A DNA stretch of 20,870 nucleotides from CSBr16-57R1 sp041163265 (GCA_041163265.1 JBEARL010000017.1:1-20870), one strand, 5' to 3'; shown: positions 1 through 11,499, counted from the stretch's first letter. Notes: generated by a model not told the origin, from the letters alone. Numbers and translations: made by a program.

Positions 1-235
1 CAGCTGCATCGGCTGCGGCGCCATCCTCCTCCAGCTCCACCTCCGGCAGTAAGTGAAATCGAGGGCCCTCGCCACCCCAAATCGGCTACACAAATTCACC
101 CAATCCACCACATCTCCCTTTCTCCTCATGACCAGGCGCGGCTGTCGAGATCCCGTCACCTCTCCTGCGGAAGGGGAAGGGGGCACGAAGTGTCCTGAAG
201 CAGCACGAGAAAGCACAGGCAGCCCAACGCCTGGT
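1..235 (+). other. Eukaryote-like (plant-type) exon-intron-exon fragment fused to the contig
   Basis: This end differs in composition from the rest: it contains A/C-rich, lower-GC stretches. A splice model fits well. The donor GTAAGT starts at 49, a pyrimidine-rich tract lies at about 108-126, and the acceptor CAG ends at 135, giving an 87-nt intron. Joining 3-48 to 136-240 keeps one open frame (phase-1 intron). It encodes a Ser/Ala-rich stretch, like a plastid transit peptide, followed by a charged helix-like segment ending ...KAQAAQRLVDSM. I do not recognise the protein. No frame on either strand resembles the missing C-terminal half of Mpa. The likely reading is plant nuclear DNA joined artificially to a bacterial contig, or the reverse (bacterial contamination in a plant assembly). 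The splice signals and open frame are seen directly; the plant origin is inference. Confidence 0.6.
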
Positions 236-1288
236 CGACTCCATGTCCGAGGAGACGCCGGTGCCACGGGTCCTGAACATCGAGTCCATCTCGTCGAAGA
301 ACACGATCACGGGCCACCCCTCCTCGCTCTTCTCCCGCGCCCGCTGGAAGATGACCCGGATCTGCCGCTCGGTCTCGCCGACGTACTTGTCGAGCAGCTC
401 GGGACCCTTCACGTTCAGGAAGTGACCCCGGACGCCGCCGCCCCGCTCGGCCGCGACGCGGACGGCAAGCGACCGCGCGACCGCGCGCGCGATGAGCGTC
501 TTGCCGCACCCCGGCGGTCCGTACAGCAGGATCCCCCGCGGCGCGCGCAGCCCGTAGCGGCGGTACCGGTCGGCGTGCAGGAACGGCAGCTCGACGGCGT
601 CCCGCACGGCCTCGACCTGCGCGGCCAGGCCGCCGATGCGCGACCAGTCGACGTCCGGGACCTCCTCGAGGACGAGGTGCTCGACCTCGGACCGCTCGAC
701 GCGCTCGGCGGCGGTCCCGGCGCGCGGGTCGACCAGCAGCGTGTCGCCGGCCCGGACCCCCGCCTCCCGGACGGGGCCGGCGAGGTGGACGACACGCTCC
801 TCGCCACCGCGGCCGACGACGAGGACGCGCCCCCCGTCGAGCACCTCGGCGACGCGCATCAGCTCGCCCCGGTCCTCGAAGGCGCCGAGGCCGACGATCG
901 CGAACGCCTCGTTCAGCAGGACCTGCTGCCCGGGCACGGGCTCGGCCTCCCGGGCCTCCTCGCTCCACGCGACCTCGAGGACCCGCCCGGCCACGGCGAC
1001 CGACATGCCGCCGGCGGGACCCGGTCCGAGGTAGGTGCCGTAGGAGCGGGGCGCCGCACCGAGCCGCTCGACCTCGTCGCGGAGCTCCTCGATGCGCTGG
1101 CGGGCGTCGCGGAGCGTGTCGGCGAGCCGCGCGTTCGCGGCGGTGGCCTCGGAGAGCTCGCGGCGGAGGCGGGCCGTCTCGCCGGGGCGGGCGTCCCGCG
1201 CGCCGAGCCCCTCCGGCCGGGCCGACCGCGGGTCGCGCCAGCCCTCGTCGCGCTCGCGGCCCGCGTCGGACGCCGGGATACGTGGCAC
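86..1288 (-). CDS. mpa: Proteasome-associated AAA ATPase Mpa/ARC, C-terminus replaced by foreign sequence
   Basis: This is the mycobacterial Mpa / ARC family: a hexameric AAA ATPase that unfolds Pup-tagged proteins and feeds them into the 20S proteasome. The GTG start at 1288 has GGAGG five bases upstream. Residues 38-78 form the N-terminal coiled coil, about 80-210 the OB-fold region, and the AAA domain begins near 215. Walker A is GPPGCGKT (257-264) and Walker B ends in FFDE (330-333). Homology stops at ...SSDMEST (residue 352, about position 233). The family should continue there with VPQLL-type sequence and another 200 or more residues. Instead the frame runs 48 codons through unrelated DNA to a stop at 86. 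The sensor regions, arginine finger and proteasome-docking tail are therefore missing. The gene follows trmI by 38 bp, as the last member of the acnA-to-mpa run. The pup, prcB and prcA genes expected downstream are not in the window. Confidence 0.93.
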   Translation of the reverse strand: MPRIPASDAGRERDEGWRDPRSARPEGLGARDARPGETARLRRELSEATAANARLADTLRDARQRIEELRDEVERLGAAPRSYGTYLGPGPAGGMSVAVAGRVLEVAWSEEAREAEPVPGQQVLLNEAFAIVGLGAFEDRGELMRVAEVLDGGRVLVVGRGGEERVVHLAGPVREAGVRAGDTLLVDPRAGTAAERVERSEVEHLVLEEVPDVDWSRIGGLAAQVEAVRDAVELPFLHADRYRRYGLRAPRGILLYGPPGCGKTLIARAVARSLAVRVAAERGGGVRGHFLNVKGPELLDKYVGETERQIRVIFQRAREKSEEGWPVIVFFDEMDSMFRTRGTGVSSDMESTRRWAACAFSCCFRTLRAPFPFRRRGDGISTAAPGHEEKGRCGGLGEFV

Positions 1289-1326
1289 TGCCGCCTCCGA
1301 GGGCCGCGTCACCGGTGCGGCCGCGG

Positions 1327-2253
1327 TCAGTCTAGGCCCGCGTCCGTCCCGTCCCCGGCGACCTCCGTGTCGGCGTCGGTCGCGTGACCGACGGCCCCGC
1401 GGCGCCGCGGCGCGGCCGGGCCGCCCTCGTCCCGGCGGGGGACACGGCGCGCCCGCGTCAGGAACGCCGTGTGGGCGACCATGCGGTGCGCCGGCCGGAC
1501 CGCCGCACCGTCGACGTCCCACGGCCGGACGAGGGTCTCGGTCGTCGTGACGTCCGCGAACCGTCCGTCGTCCCGCAGCGCCTCGGTCACCCGGGCGACC
1601 TGGACGATCGAGGGCAGGTAGGTCACGAGGATGCCCCCCGGCGCCAGCGCCGTGGCCACGGCGTCCACGAGGGACCACGGCTCGGGGAGGTCGAGGACGA
1701 CCCGGTGCACCGCCAGGCCCGGCAGCACGTCCACGGCGTCGCCCGTCCGGAGGTCCCACCCCGCGGGCGCGGCACCGCGGAACCGCTCGACGTTCGCCCG
1801 CGCGACCTCCGCGTGGTCCTCGCGCCGCTCGACCGAGACGACCTGCCCCTCGGGCCCGACCGCGTCCAGCAGCGCGAGCGTCAGCGCGCCCGAACCCGCC
1901 CCGGCCTCGGCGACCGACATCCCGGGCCGGACGTCGGCCAGCGCGACGATCATCGCCTGGTCCTTCGGATAGACCACCTGCGCGCCGCGCGGCATCTTCA
2001 GCACGACGTCCTCGCGGGTCGGGCGCAGCGCGACCAGCTCGGTGCCCCGCGGTGTGCGCACCGCCGTCCCCTCGGCGCGGCCGATCAGGTCGTCGTGGGC
2101 GACGGCGCCGGCGTTCGAGTGCCACGTCCCGCCCACCACGAGCGTGACCAGCGACCGGCGGCCGCGGGCGTCGCGGAGGAGGACCGTCTCCCCCGCCCCG
2201 AGCGGCTCGCGCGTGCCCGGGGGGACGAACCGACCCGCCGCGGGGGCGCTCAT
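1327..2253 (-). CDS. trmI: tRNA (adenine(58)-N1)-methyltransferase TrmI
   Basis: The 308-residue product is a class I SAM methyltransferase of the TrmI family, which makes m1A58 in the T-loop of tRNAs. Residues 1-75 form the small N-terminal beta domain typical of the family. A YPKD motif (95-98) precedes SAM motif I EAGAGSGALT (116-125). DLPEPW (188-193) matches the family's conserved motif at the active site. The last 40 or so residues are a charged tail, probably disordered. The ATG at 2253 overlaps the TGA of the GH65 gene (ATGA), which suggests translational coupling. In Mycobacterium tuberculosis the homologue Rv2118c also lies just upstream of mpa, which supports both assignments. Confidence 0.95.
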   Translation of the reverse strand: MSAPAAGRFVPPGTREPLGAGETVLLRDARGRRSLVTLVVGGTWHSNAGAVAHDDLIGRAEGTAVRTPRGTELVALRPTREDVVLKMPRGAQVVYPKDQAMIVALADVRPGMSVAEAGAGSGALTLALLDAVGPEGQVVSVERREDHAEVARANVERFRGAAPAGWDLRTGDAVDVLPGLAVHRVVLDLPEPWSLVDAVATALAPGGILVTYLPSIVQVARVTEALRDDGRFADVTTTETLVRPWDVDGAAVRPAHRMVAHTAFLTRARRVPRRDEGGPAAPRRRGAVGHATDADTEVAGDGTDAGLD

Positions 2254-4628
2254 CGTGCGGCGCCGGCGACCCAGCGGTGCGGCACGGCGACGTCCTGCGC
2301 CGCCCCGGGCGCCAGCGCGACCGCGTCGCCGCGGACGGTGACCTCGAGGGGGTCGCCCTCCTCCAGACGCAGCTGCAGGCGCCCGGGTGTCGACTCGACG
2401 GCGATGACGCGGCCCTGGAACCGCAGGCGCAGCGCCAGCCGCGCCCAGTCGCCGGGCAGGGCCGGGTCGAGGCCGAGGTGGCCGCCGTGGTCGGTCAGCC
2501 CGAGGAAGCCGTAGGCCAGCGCCATCCAGACCCCACCGGTGGAGGCGATGTGCACGCCGTCCGACGTGTTCCCCGCCGCGTCGCCGAGGTCCATCATCAG
2601 CGCCCGCTCGAAGTAGCGGACGGCCCGTTCCTCGTCGCCGATCGAGGCCGCGAGGATCGACTGGACGCAGGCCGACAGGGATGAGTCGCCCGTCGTGATG
2701 GGGTCGTAGTACGCGAAGTTCCGCTGCCGCTGCTCGGGGGAGAACTCGTGCGACAGGAGGAACATCGCGAGGACGACGTCGGCCTGCTTGATGACCTGGT
2801 GGCGGTAGATGACGAGCGGGTGGTAGTGCAGCAGGAGCGGGTAGCGGTCGGCGGGCGTGCCGGCGAAGTCCCAGATCTCGCGCTCGAGGAAGCTGACGTC
2901 CTGGGGGTGGATGCCGCGCTCGGAGTCGAACGGGACGTACATGGCGTCGGCCGTCCGTCGCCACCGCTCGGGCTCGTCCTCGCCGAGCGCGAGCTCGCGG
3001 ACGAGGCGCCGGTGGGCCGCCGGCTCCTCCTCCGCGAGCCACGCCAGCGCGTCGGCCGCCAGTCGGAGGTTGTGGCGCGCCATGAGGTTGGTGTACGCGT
3101 TGTCGTTGACCACCGTCGTGTACTCGTCGGGGCCGGTGACGCCGTGGATGTGGAAGCGGTCGTCATCGGGGCTCGCGAAGCCGAGTCCGCACCACATGCG
3201 CGCCGTCTCGACGAGCATCTCGGCGCCGATCTCGACCAGGAGCTCGCGGTCGCCCCGGACGTCCAGGTATCGCCCGATGGCGTGCGCGATGTCGGCGTTG
3301 ATGTGGTACTGCGCCGTGCCGGCGGCGTAGTAGGACGACGCCTCCTCGCCGTTGATGGTCCGCCACGGGAAGAGCGCACCGTGCTCGGACATCTCCGCGG
3401 CGCGCTCGCGCGCCTTGGGCAGCATGGCGTGGCGGAAGCGCAGGAGGTTCCGGGTGAGCCGCGCATCGGTGTAGGTGAGGAACGGGGTCACGTACACGTC
3501 CGCGTCCCAGAAGTAGTGCCCCTCGTACCCGGCGCCGGTCAGCCCCTTGGCGCCGATGCCGGCCGTCTCGGCCCGGTACGACGCCTGGTGCAGCTGGAAC
3601 AGGTTCCACCGCACGGCCTGCTGGACGCGGGGGCCGGCGTCGACCTCGACGTCCGCGCGGGCCCAGAACCCGTCGAGCTCGGCCCGCTGCCCGGCGTGGA
3701 GCCGCTCGACGCCGAGGGCCAGCGCGCGGTCGAGGCTGCGCAGCCCGCGGTCCACCAGCTCCTCGGCCGGGACGACGCGGGACGTGTGGTAGGTGATGTG
3801 CTTCTCGATGCGCAGGGTCCGACCCGCGGTCGCGTCGACCGTCACGACGTGCTTGGCGACGTCCTCGCTCCAGGACGTCGTCGCCCGGTGGTGGTCAGAG
3901 GTCGCGATGGCGTGGTCGACGCCGACGCACATGCTCATCCCCGACGCGGTCGTCCGGAAGCCGGTGATGAGGCGGCCCCCGTCGGCGACGTGGGACCGCG
4001 CGTTCAGGACCCGCCCCGGGAACGGCCGGGTGCGGCGCGGATCGGCGGCACCGTTCCGCGGCTCGTCGAGCGCGCGCGCGTCCTGACGGTTCAGCACCTG
4101 GGACGACACGACCACGGCCGCGTCGGCGTCGACCTCGACCTCGTGGACGATCGTGGCGAGGTGCCGGTGCTCGAGGCTGACCATCCGCGAGGACCGGACG
4201 GTGACGCGCTTCCCGCCGGGGGTCGACCAGACGAGCTCGCGGGTCAGCAGCCCCGCGCGCAGGTCGAGGACCCGCTCGTAGGTGAGGAGACGGGCGCTCG
4301 GCAGGTGCAGGGGCTCGTCGTCGACGTACAGCTTCAGCAGCGTCGCGTCCGGGACGTTCACGATGGTCTGACCGGTCCGGGCGAAGCCGTAGGCCTGCTC
4401 GGCGTGCACGATGGGCCACGTCTCGTGGAACCCGTTCAGCAGCGTCCCCGCCTCATGGACCGGACGGCCCTCGTCGTGCATGCCGCGGATGCCGATGAAC
4501 CCGTTCGCGACCGCGAAGACGCTCTCGCCCCAGCCGAGCCGCCGCTCGTCGAACGCGCGCTCGACCAGCCGCCACGGCTCGTCGGGGTAGACGTCGTCGG
4601 GCAGCACGCCCGGCCCGGTGGGCAGCAT
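2250..4628 (-). CDS. Glycoside hydrolase family 65 protein (trehalose/maltose/kojibiose phosphorylase-like)
   Basis: The 792-residue length matches GH65 inverting alpha-glucoside phosphorylases, cytosolic enzymes that convert a disaccharide plus phosphate into glucose and beta-glucose 1-phosphate. The N-terminal beta-sandwich domain opens with the usual ANGFIGIRG region. The (alpha/alpha)6 catalytic domain carries VTGPDEYT with the expected general acid Glu502. It also has KQAD (614-617), DSSLSACVQSI, and NTSDGVHIAST with His693 near the expected phosphate site. Where many family members read YYEP, this one reads YYDP (Asp642), so substrate preference cannot be set from sequence. No beta-phosphoglucomutase gene, a common partner, lies in the window. 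The start is the ATG at 4628, 19 bp after the msrA stop; the open frame extends further upstream only as an msrA shadow. Trehalose, maltose and kojibiose are all possible substrates. Confidence 0.92.
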   Translation of the reverse strand: MLPTGPGVLPDDVYPDEPWRLVERAFDERRLGWGESVFAVANGFIGIRGMHDEGRPVHEAGTLLNGFHETWPIVHAEQAYGFARTGQTIVNVPDATLLKLYVDDEPLHLPSARLLTYERVLDLRAGLLTRELVWSTPGGKRVTVRSSRMVSLEHRHLATIVHEVEVDADAAVVVSSQVLNRQDARALDEPRNGAADPRRTRPFPGRVLNARSHVADGGRLITGFRTTASGMSMCVGVDHAIATSDHHRATTSWSEDVAKHVVTVDATAGRTLRIEKHITYHTSRVVPAEELVDRGLRSLDRALALGVERLHAGQRAELDGFWARADVEVDAGPRVQQAVRWNLFQLHQASYRAETAGIGAKGLTGAGYEGHYFWDADVYVTPFLTYTDARLTRNLLRFRHAMLPKARERAAEMSEHGALFPWRTINGEEASSYYAAGTAQYHINADIAHAIGRYLDVRGDRELLVEIGAEMLVETARMWCGLGFASPDDDRFHIHGVTGPDEYTTVVNDNAYTNLMARHNLRLAADALAWLAEEEPAAHRRLVRELALGEDEPERWRRTADAMYVPFDSERGIHPQDVSFLEREIWDFAGTPADRYPLLLHYHPLVIYRHQVIKQADVVLAMFLLSHEFSPEQRQRNFAYYDPITTGDSSLSACVQSILAASIGDEERAVRYFERALMMDLGDAAGNTSDGVHIASTGGVWMALAYGFLGLTDHGGHLGLDPALPGDWARLALRLRFQGRVIAVESTPGRLQLRLEEGDPLEVTVRGDAVALAPGAAQDVAVPHRWVAGAAR

Positions 4629-4647
4629 CGCGGTCTCCGTGGCGGCG

Positions 4648-5282
4648 TCAGGCCGCCGGGTAGGCGACCTGACAGAAGCCGTGGTTGCAGTACCCGTCGG
4701 GGTGCTTCGCGAGGTACTGCTGGTGCTCGTCCTCGGCGTGGTACAGCGCACCGAGCGGCTCGATCGTCGTCGTGACGGCTCCGGCACCGACGCCGGCGAG
4801 GGCCGCCGCGTAGCGGTCGCGGCTGGTGCGGGCCACGGCGTCCTGCTCGGGCGTGGTCGTGAGGATCGTCGAGCGGTACTGCGTGCCGACGTCGTTCCCC
4901 TGCCGCATGCCCTGCGTGGGATCGTGCTGCTCCCAGAACACGGCGAGGATGCGCTCGAAGGGCAGGATCGTCGGGTCGTGCACGACGACCGCGACCTCGG
5001 CGTGGTCGGTCAGACCCGAGCAGACCTCGCGGTACGTCGGGTTCGGCGTGTGGCCGCCCGCGTACCCGACGAAGGTCGTGAACGCTCCGTCCATCCCCCA
5101 GAACAGCCGCTCGGCCCCCCAGAAGCAGCCCATCCCGAGCACGGCCAGCTCGTGGCCGCCGGGCCACGGCGGGACGGTCGGGCGGCCGTGCACGGCGTGG
5201 ACGCCGCGGACCGGCAGGGGGTCGGGGCGACCCGGGAGGCAGCGGTCGGGACCGACGAGGCCGGACGGGGCCCGCCCGAACA

Positions 5283-5283
<1 letters not shown>
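4648..5283 (-). CDS. msrA: Peptide-methionine (S)-S-oxide reductase MsrA
   Basis: The 211-residue product reduces the S-epimer of methionine sulfoxide in proteins and free methionine, using thioredoxin. The catalytic motif GCFWGAE has nucleophile Cys53. Family blocks VGYAGG and EVCSG follow, along with TQYRS. The C-terminal end GYCNHGFCQ has two cysteines (199 and 204), placed to act as resolving/recycling residues. The roughly 40-residue N-terminal extension matches that of longer MsrA proteins such as E. coli's. The ATG at 5283 shares bases with the acnA stop (TGATG), so translation is probably coupled; a GTG one codon upstream is the alternative. Sitting behind aconitase, an oxidation-sensitive Fe-S enzyme, suggests a loose oxidative-stress theme, which is inference. 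Confidence 0.96.
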
Positions 5284-7943
<2,660 letters not shown>

Positions 7944-8007
7944 CTGCGATCTCCGGGCCTGAACGGGAGCCTGCGGGAGCGGAACGCTGCCCGTCGTCCC
8001 GACGGGA

Positions 8008-8013
8008 ACGGTA
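8008..8013 (-). promoter_or_regulatory. Putative -10 box for acnA
   Basis: TACCGT on the minus strand fits the actinobacterial TANNNT -10 pattern. It lies about 65 bases upstream of the acnA start, leaving a leader of roughly 57 nt. No convincing -35 hexamer is visible. This is a pattern match only. Confidence 0.3.
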
Positions 8014-8025
8014 GCCGACGGGGGG

Positions 8026-8031
8026 TAGCGT
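8026..8031 (+). promoter_or_regulatory. Putative -10 box for gpmA, inside a small inverted repeat
   Basis: TAGCGT lies 27 bases upstream of the gpmA ATG and would give a leader of about 20 nt carrying the GGGGAGGA ribosome-binding site. It is the same hexamer found before nucS and the DUF3039 gene. It is flanked exactly by GGGGG (8021-8025) and CCCCC (8032-8036). Confidence 0.45.
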
Positions 8032-8058
8032 CCCCCGGGTCCGACCGGGGAGGACGCG

Positions 8059-8664
8059 ATGCCGACGCTCGCGCTCGTGCGGCACGGGCAGTCGCTCTGG
8101 AACCTCCAGAACCGCTTCACGGGCTGGGTCGATGTGCCGCTGACCGAGCGGGGTCGAGGCGAGGCCCGTGCCGCCGGCGAGGCCCTCCGCGGCGTCGGCT
8201 TCGACGTCGCCTACACGAGCGCGCTGCGCCGCGCCCAGGACACGCTCGACATCGTCCTGGAGGCCGCGGGTCTGGACGTACCGGTCATCCGGGACGCCGC
8301 GCTGAACGAGCGGGACTACGGCGACCTCGCGGGCCTCGACAAGGCCGAGACCGCCGAGCGGTACGGCGCCGAGCAGGTCCACGTCTGGCGCCGCTCCTTC
8401 GACGTCGCGCCGCCCGGAGGCGAGTCGCTGCAGGACACGGCGGCCCGGACGCTGCCCTTCTTCGAGCGGGCGATCCTCGGCGACCTGCGCCACGGCCGTG
8501 ACGTCCTCGTCGTCGCCCATGGCAACTCGAACCGCTCGATCGTGATGCGACTGGACGCGCTGGGTCCCGACGAGGTCGTCGCCCTCGAGCTCGCGACCGG
8601 CGTGCCGCTGGTCTACGAGCTGGACGACACCGGCGACGTGCTGTCGAAGCGCGTCCTCGGGTGA
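8059..8664 (+). CDS. gpmA: 2,3-bisphosphoglycerate-dependent phosphoglycerate mutase
   Basis: The 201-residue histidine-phosphatase-superfamily enzyme interconverts 3- and 2-phosphoglycerate in glycolysis. LVRHGQS holds the phosphorylated His9, followed by NRFTGW and VPLTERG, specific to true mutases. Glu84 in LNERDYGDL is the likely proton donor, and VVAHGNSNRSI holds the second His154. It belongs to the short form of the family (about 200 residues, against about 230-250 in others). The RBS GGGGAGGA stands a few bases before the ATG. The gene overlaps the following Nudix gene by four bases, so the two are probably co-translated. The mutase-specific FTGW/ERDYG motifs favour mutase over a generic phosphatase. 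Confidence 0.95.
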   Translation: MPTLALVRHGQSLWNLQNRFTGWVDVPLTERGRGEARAAGEALRGVGFDVAYTSALRRAQDTLDIVLEAAGLDVPVIRDAALNERDYGDLAGLDKAETAERYGAEQVHVWRRSFDVAPPGGESLQDTAARTLPFFERAILGDLRHGRDVLVVAHGNSNRSIVMRLDALGPDEVVALELATGVPLVYELDDTGDVLSKRVLG

Positions 8665-9209
8665 CGGGCGACCCCCGCCGCGGCGCGCTGGCGGCCCTCC
8701 TCGCCGGTCACCCCTGCGGGGACGTCGAGGAGGCGCGGGCCGTCGCCCGCCTCGTGGCGCTCCTCGACGGCGCCGCGGACCCGTTCGCCCGCACGACCCT
8801 GCCGACGCACGTCACGGCGTCGGCCGTCGTCATCGGCCCCGACGGTCGGCTGCTGCTGCACCGTCACCGCCGCCTCGGTCGGTGGCTCCAGCCCGGCGGC
8901 CACGTCGAGGACGGCGAGGAGCCGGCGGTCGCGGCGCTTCGCGAGACGACGGAGGAGACCGGGCTCGTCGCCGCGCATCCGGCCCACGGTCCGGTGCTGC
9001 TGCACGTCGACGAGCACCCGGGACCCGACCGCCATATCCACCTCGACCTGCGCTACCTGCTCCACGCGGACCCGTCGCGCGCGGCGGGCGCCGGCGAGGA
9101 CGTCGGACGCGGCGGGGCCGAGCTGCGCTGGGCCGCGTCGGACGAGCTCGACGACGCCGACGCGTCGCTGCGTCGGGCGGTCAGGGCGCTGCGGCTCCGC
9201 CTCGGATGA
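8661..9209 (+). CDS. Nudix hydrolase
   Basis: The 182-residue product contains a complete Nudix box from Gly80 to Leu102 (GHVEDGE, then RETTEETGL, fitting GX5EX7REUXEEXGU). Nudix enzymes cleave nucleoside diphosphates linked to another moiety, using Mg2+ bound by the box glutamates. An N-terminal helical stretch (about 1-45) precedes the fold, and residues after 102 include a histidine-rich HVDEHPGPDRHIHLDLRY strand. The GTG start overlaps the gpmA stop (GTGA). The substrate cannot be deduced; nucleotide-pool sanitation is one common role. It ends 39 bp from the convergent nucS stop. Confidence 0.92.
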   Translation: MTGDPRRGALAALLAGHPCGDVEEARAVARLVALLDGAADPFARTTLPTHVTASAVVIGPDGRLLLHRHRRLGRWLQPGGHVEDGEEPAVAALRETTEETGLVAAHPAHGPVLLHVDEHPGPDRHIHLDLRYLLHADPSRAAGAGEDVGRGGAELRWAASDELDDADASLRRAVRALRLRLG

Positions 9210-9248
9210 AGCCGGGCGGCGGTCGCGGCGCGGTCCGGTCCGACGCCG

Positions 9249-9908
9249 TCAGAACAGCCGTGGGGTCGGGTCCTCCTCGCCGCGGAGTCGCGGCAGGTCG
9301 ACCTCGACCCACCCGATGCCGCGCGACTCGGCGAGCACCCGGGCCTGCGGTCGCACGGTCGTGGCCGCGAGGATCCCGCGGAGCGGGCGCAGCTCGGGGT
9401 CCCGGCCCATCCGCTCGAGGTACCGCGTCAGCTGCTCGACCCCGTCGATCTCGCCGACGCGCTTGATCTCGACGGCGACCGCCGCCCCCTCGGAGTCCCG
9501 GCAGAGCAGGTCGACCGGCCCGAGGTCGGTCCGGAACTCCCGCGTCACGGTGACCAGTCCCGGCTCGACGTGGTGGGGGTGGGCGGCCAGGAGCAGCTGC
9601 AGCTCACGCTCGACGCCGTCGAGGACGAGGCCCCGCTCGGTGTCGAGGTCCACCGCGTGGTCCGAGACCACCTCCTCGAGGAGGATCTCGAGCCGCTCCC
9701 CCGCCGGGTTCGTCACGACCCAGCGGTCCGGCGACTCCTCCAGGAGGTTCGGCGCGTTCATCCAGTTGACGGGCTTGTACGCACCGACGTCGGCGTGGAT
9801 CGCGACGCAGCCGTCGGCCTTGACCATGATCAGCCGCAGCCCCGACGACAGCGTCGACGAGAGGCGGCCGACGTAGGTGGCCGAGCAGCGGGCGATGACG
9901 AGGCGCAC
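9249..9908 (-). CDS. nucS: Endonuclease NucS (EndoMS), mismatch-specific
   Basis: The 219-residue NucS/EndoMS protein cuts both strands at mismatches and acts in the non-canonical mismatch repair of many Actinobacteria and Archaea that lack MutS/MutL. The N-terminal DNA-binding and dimerisation half begins MRLVIARCSATYVGR, as in mycobacterial NucS. The C-terminal PD-(D/E)XK nuclease half shows Asp133 in GPVDLL and Glu147/Lys149 in VEIKR, followed by EQLTRYLERM. The extreme C-terminus ends in RLF, consistent with a sliding-clamp-binding tail. The GTG at 9908 lies six bases after a TAGCGT -10 box, so the transcript may be leaderless. It is divergent from ychF. Confidence 0.96.
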   Translation of the reverse strand: MRLVIARCSATYVGRLSSTLSSGLRLIMVKADGCVAIHADVGAYKPVNWMNAPNLLEESPDRWVVTNPAGERLEILLEEVVSDHAVDLDTERGLVLDGVERELQLLLAAHPHHVEPGLVTVTREFRTDLGPVDLLCRDSEGAAVAVEIKRVGEIDGVEQLTRYLERMGRDPELRPLRGILAATTVRPQARVLAESRGIGWVEVDLPRLRGEEDPTPRLF

Positions 9909-9914
9909 GCGCCG

Positions 9915-9920
9915 ACGCTA
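9915..9920 (-). promoter_or_regulatory. Leaderless promoter -10 box for nucS
   Basis: TAGCGT on the minus strand, then exactly six bases, then the GTG start of nucS. This spacing puts the expected transcription start at the start codon. There is no Shine-Dalgarno sequence in between. Confidence 0.6.
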
Positions 9921-9933
9921 GCCAGCGCTCGCG

Positions 9934-9939
9934 TAGGCT
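9934..9939 (+). promoter_or_regulatory. Leaderless promoter -10 box for ychF
   Basis: TAGGCT on the plus strand, then six bases, then the GTG start of ychF. This mirrors the nucS arrangement in the same 37-bp gap. Confidence 0.6.
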
Positions 9940-9945
9940 CCGCCC

Positions 9946-11440
<1,495 letters not shown>

Positions 11441-11464
11441 GCCGGACCGCTCCCGTCGTGCTCG

Positions 11465-11470
11465 AGGGTA
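11465..11470 (-). promoter_or_regulatory. Putative -10 box for the DUF1499 gene
   Basis: TACCCT on the minus strand fits TANNNT. It would give a leader of about 18 nt containing GGGAG before the ATG at 11440. Confidence 0.35.
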
Positions 11471-11493
11471 GGCGCCGCGGTGCGGGGCGGGCC

Positions 11494-11499
11494 TAGCCT
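11494..11499 (+). promoter_or_regulatory. Putative -10 box for pepN
   Basis: TAGCCT on the plus strand fits TANNNT. A start about seven bases downstream would give a leader of roughly 20 nt with GGAG six bases before the TTG start codon of pepN. Confidence 0.4.

Noticed and set aside
86..232. Genuine divergent C-terminus or frameshift of Mpa
   Set aside because: None of the three minus-strand frames restores the VPQLL-type segment or the second half of the AAA domain, so neither a frameshift nor divergence accounts for it.
2748..4775. 675-codon plus-strand open frame opposite the GH65 gene
   Set aside because: It is a mirror of GH65 codons. The composition is typical of antisense frames in GC-rich genes, with no domain seen.
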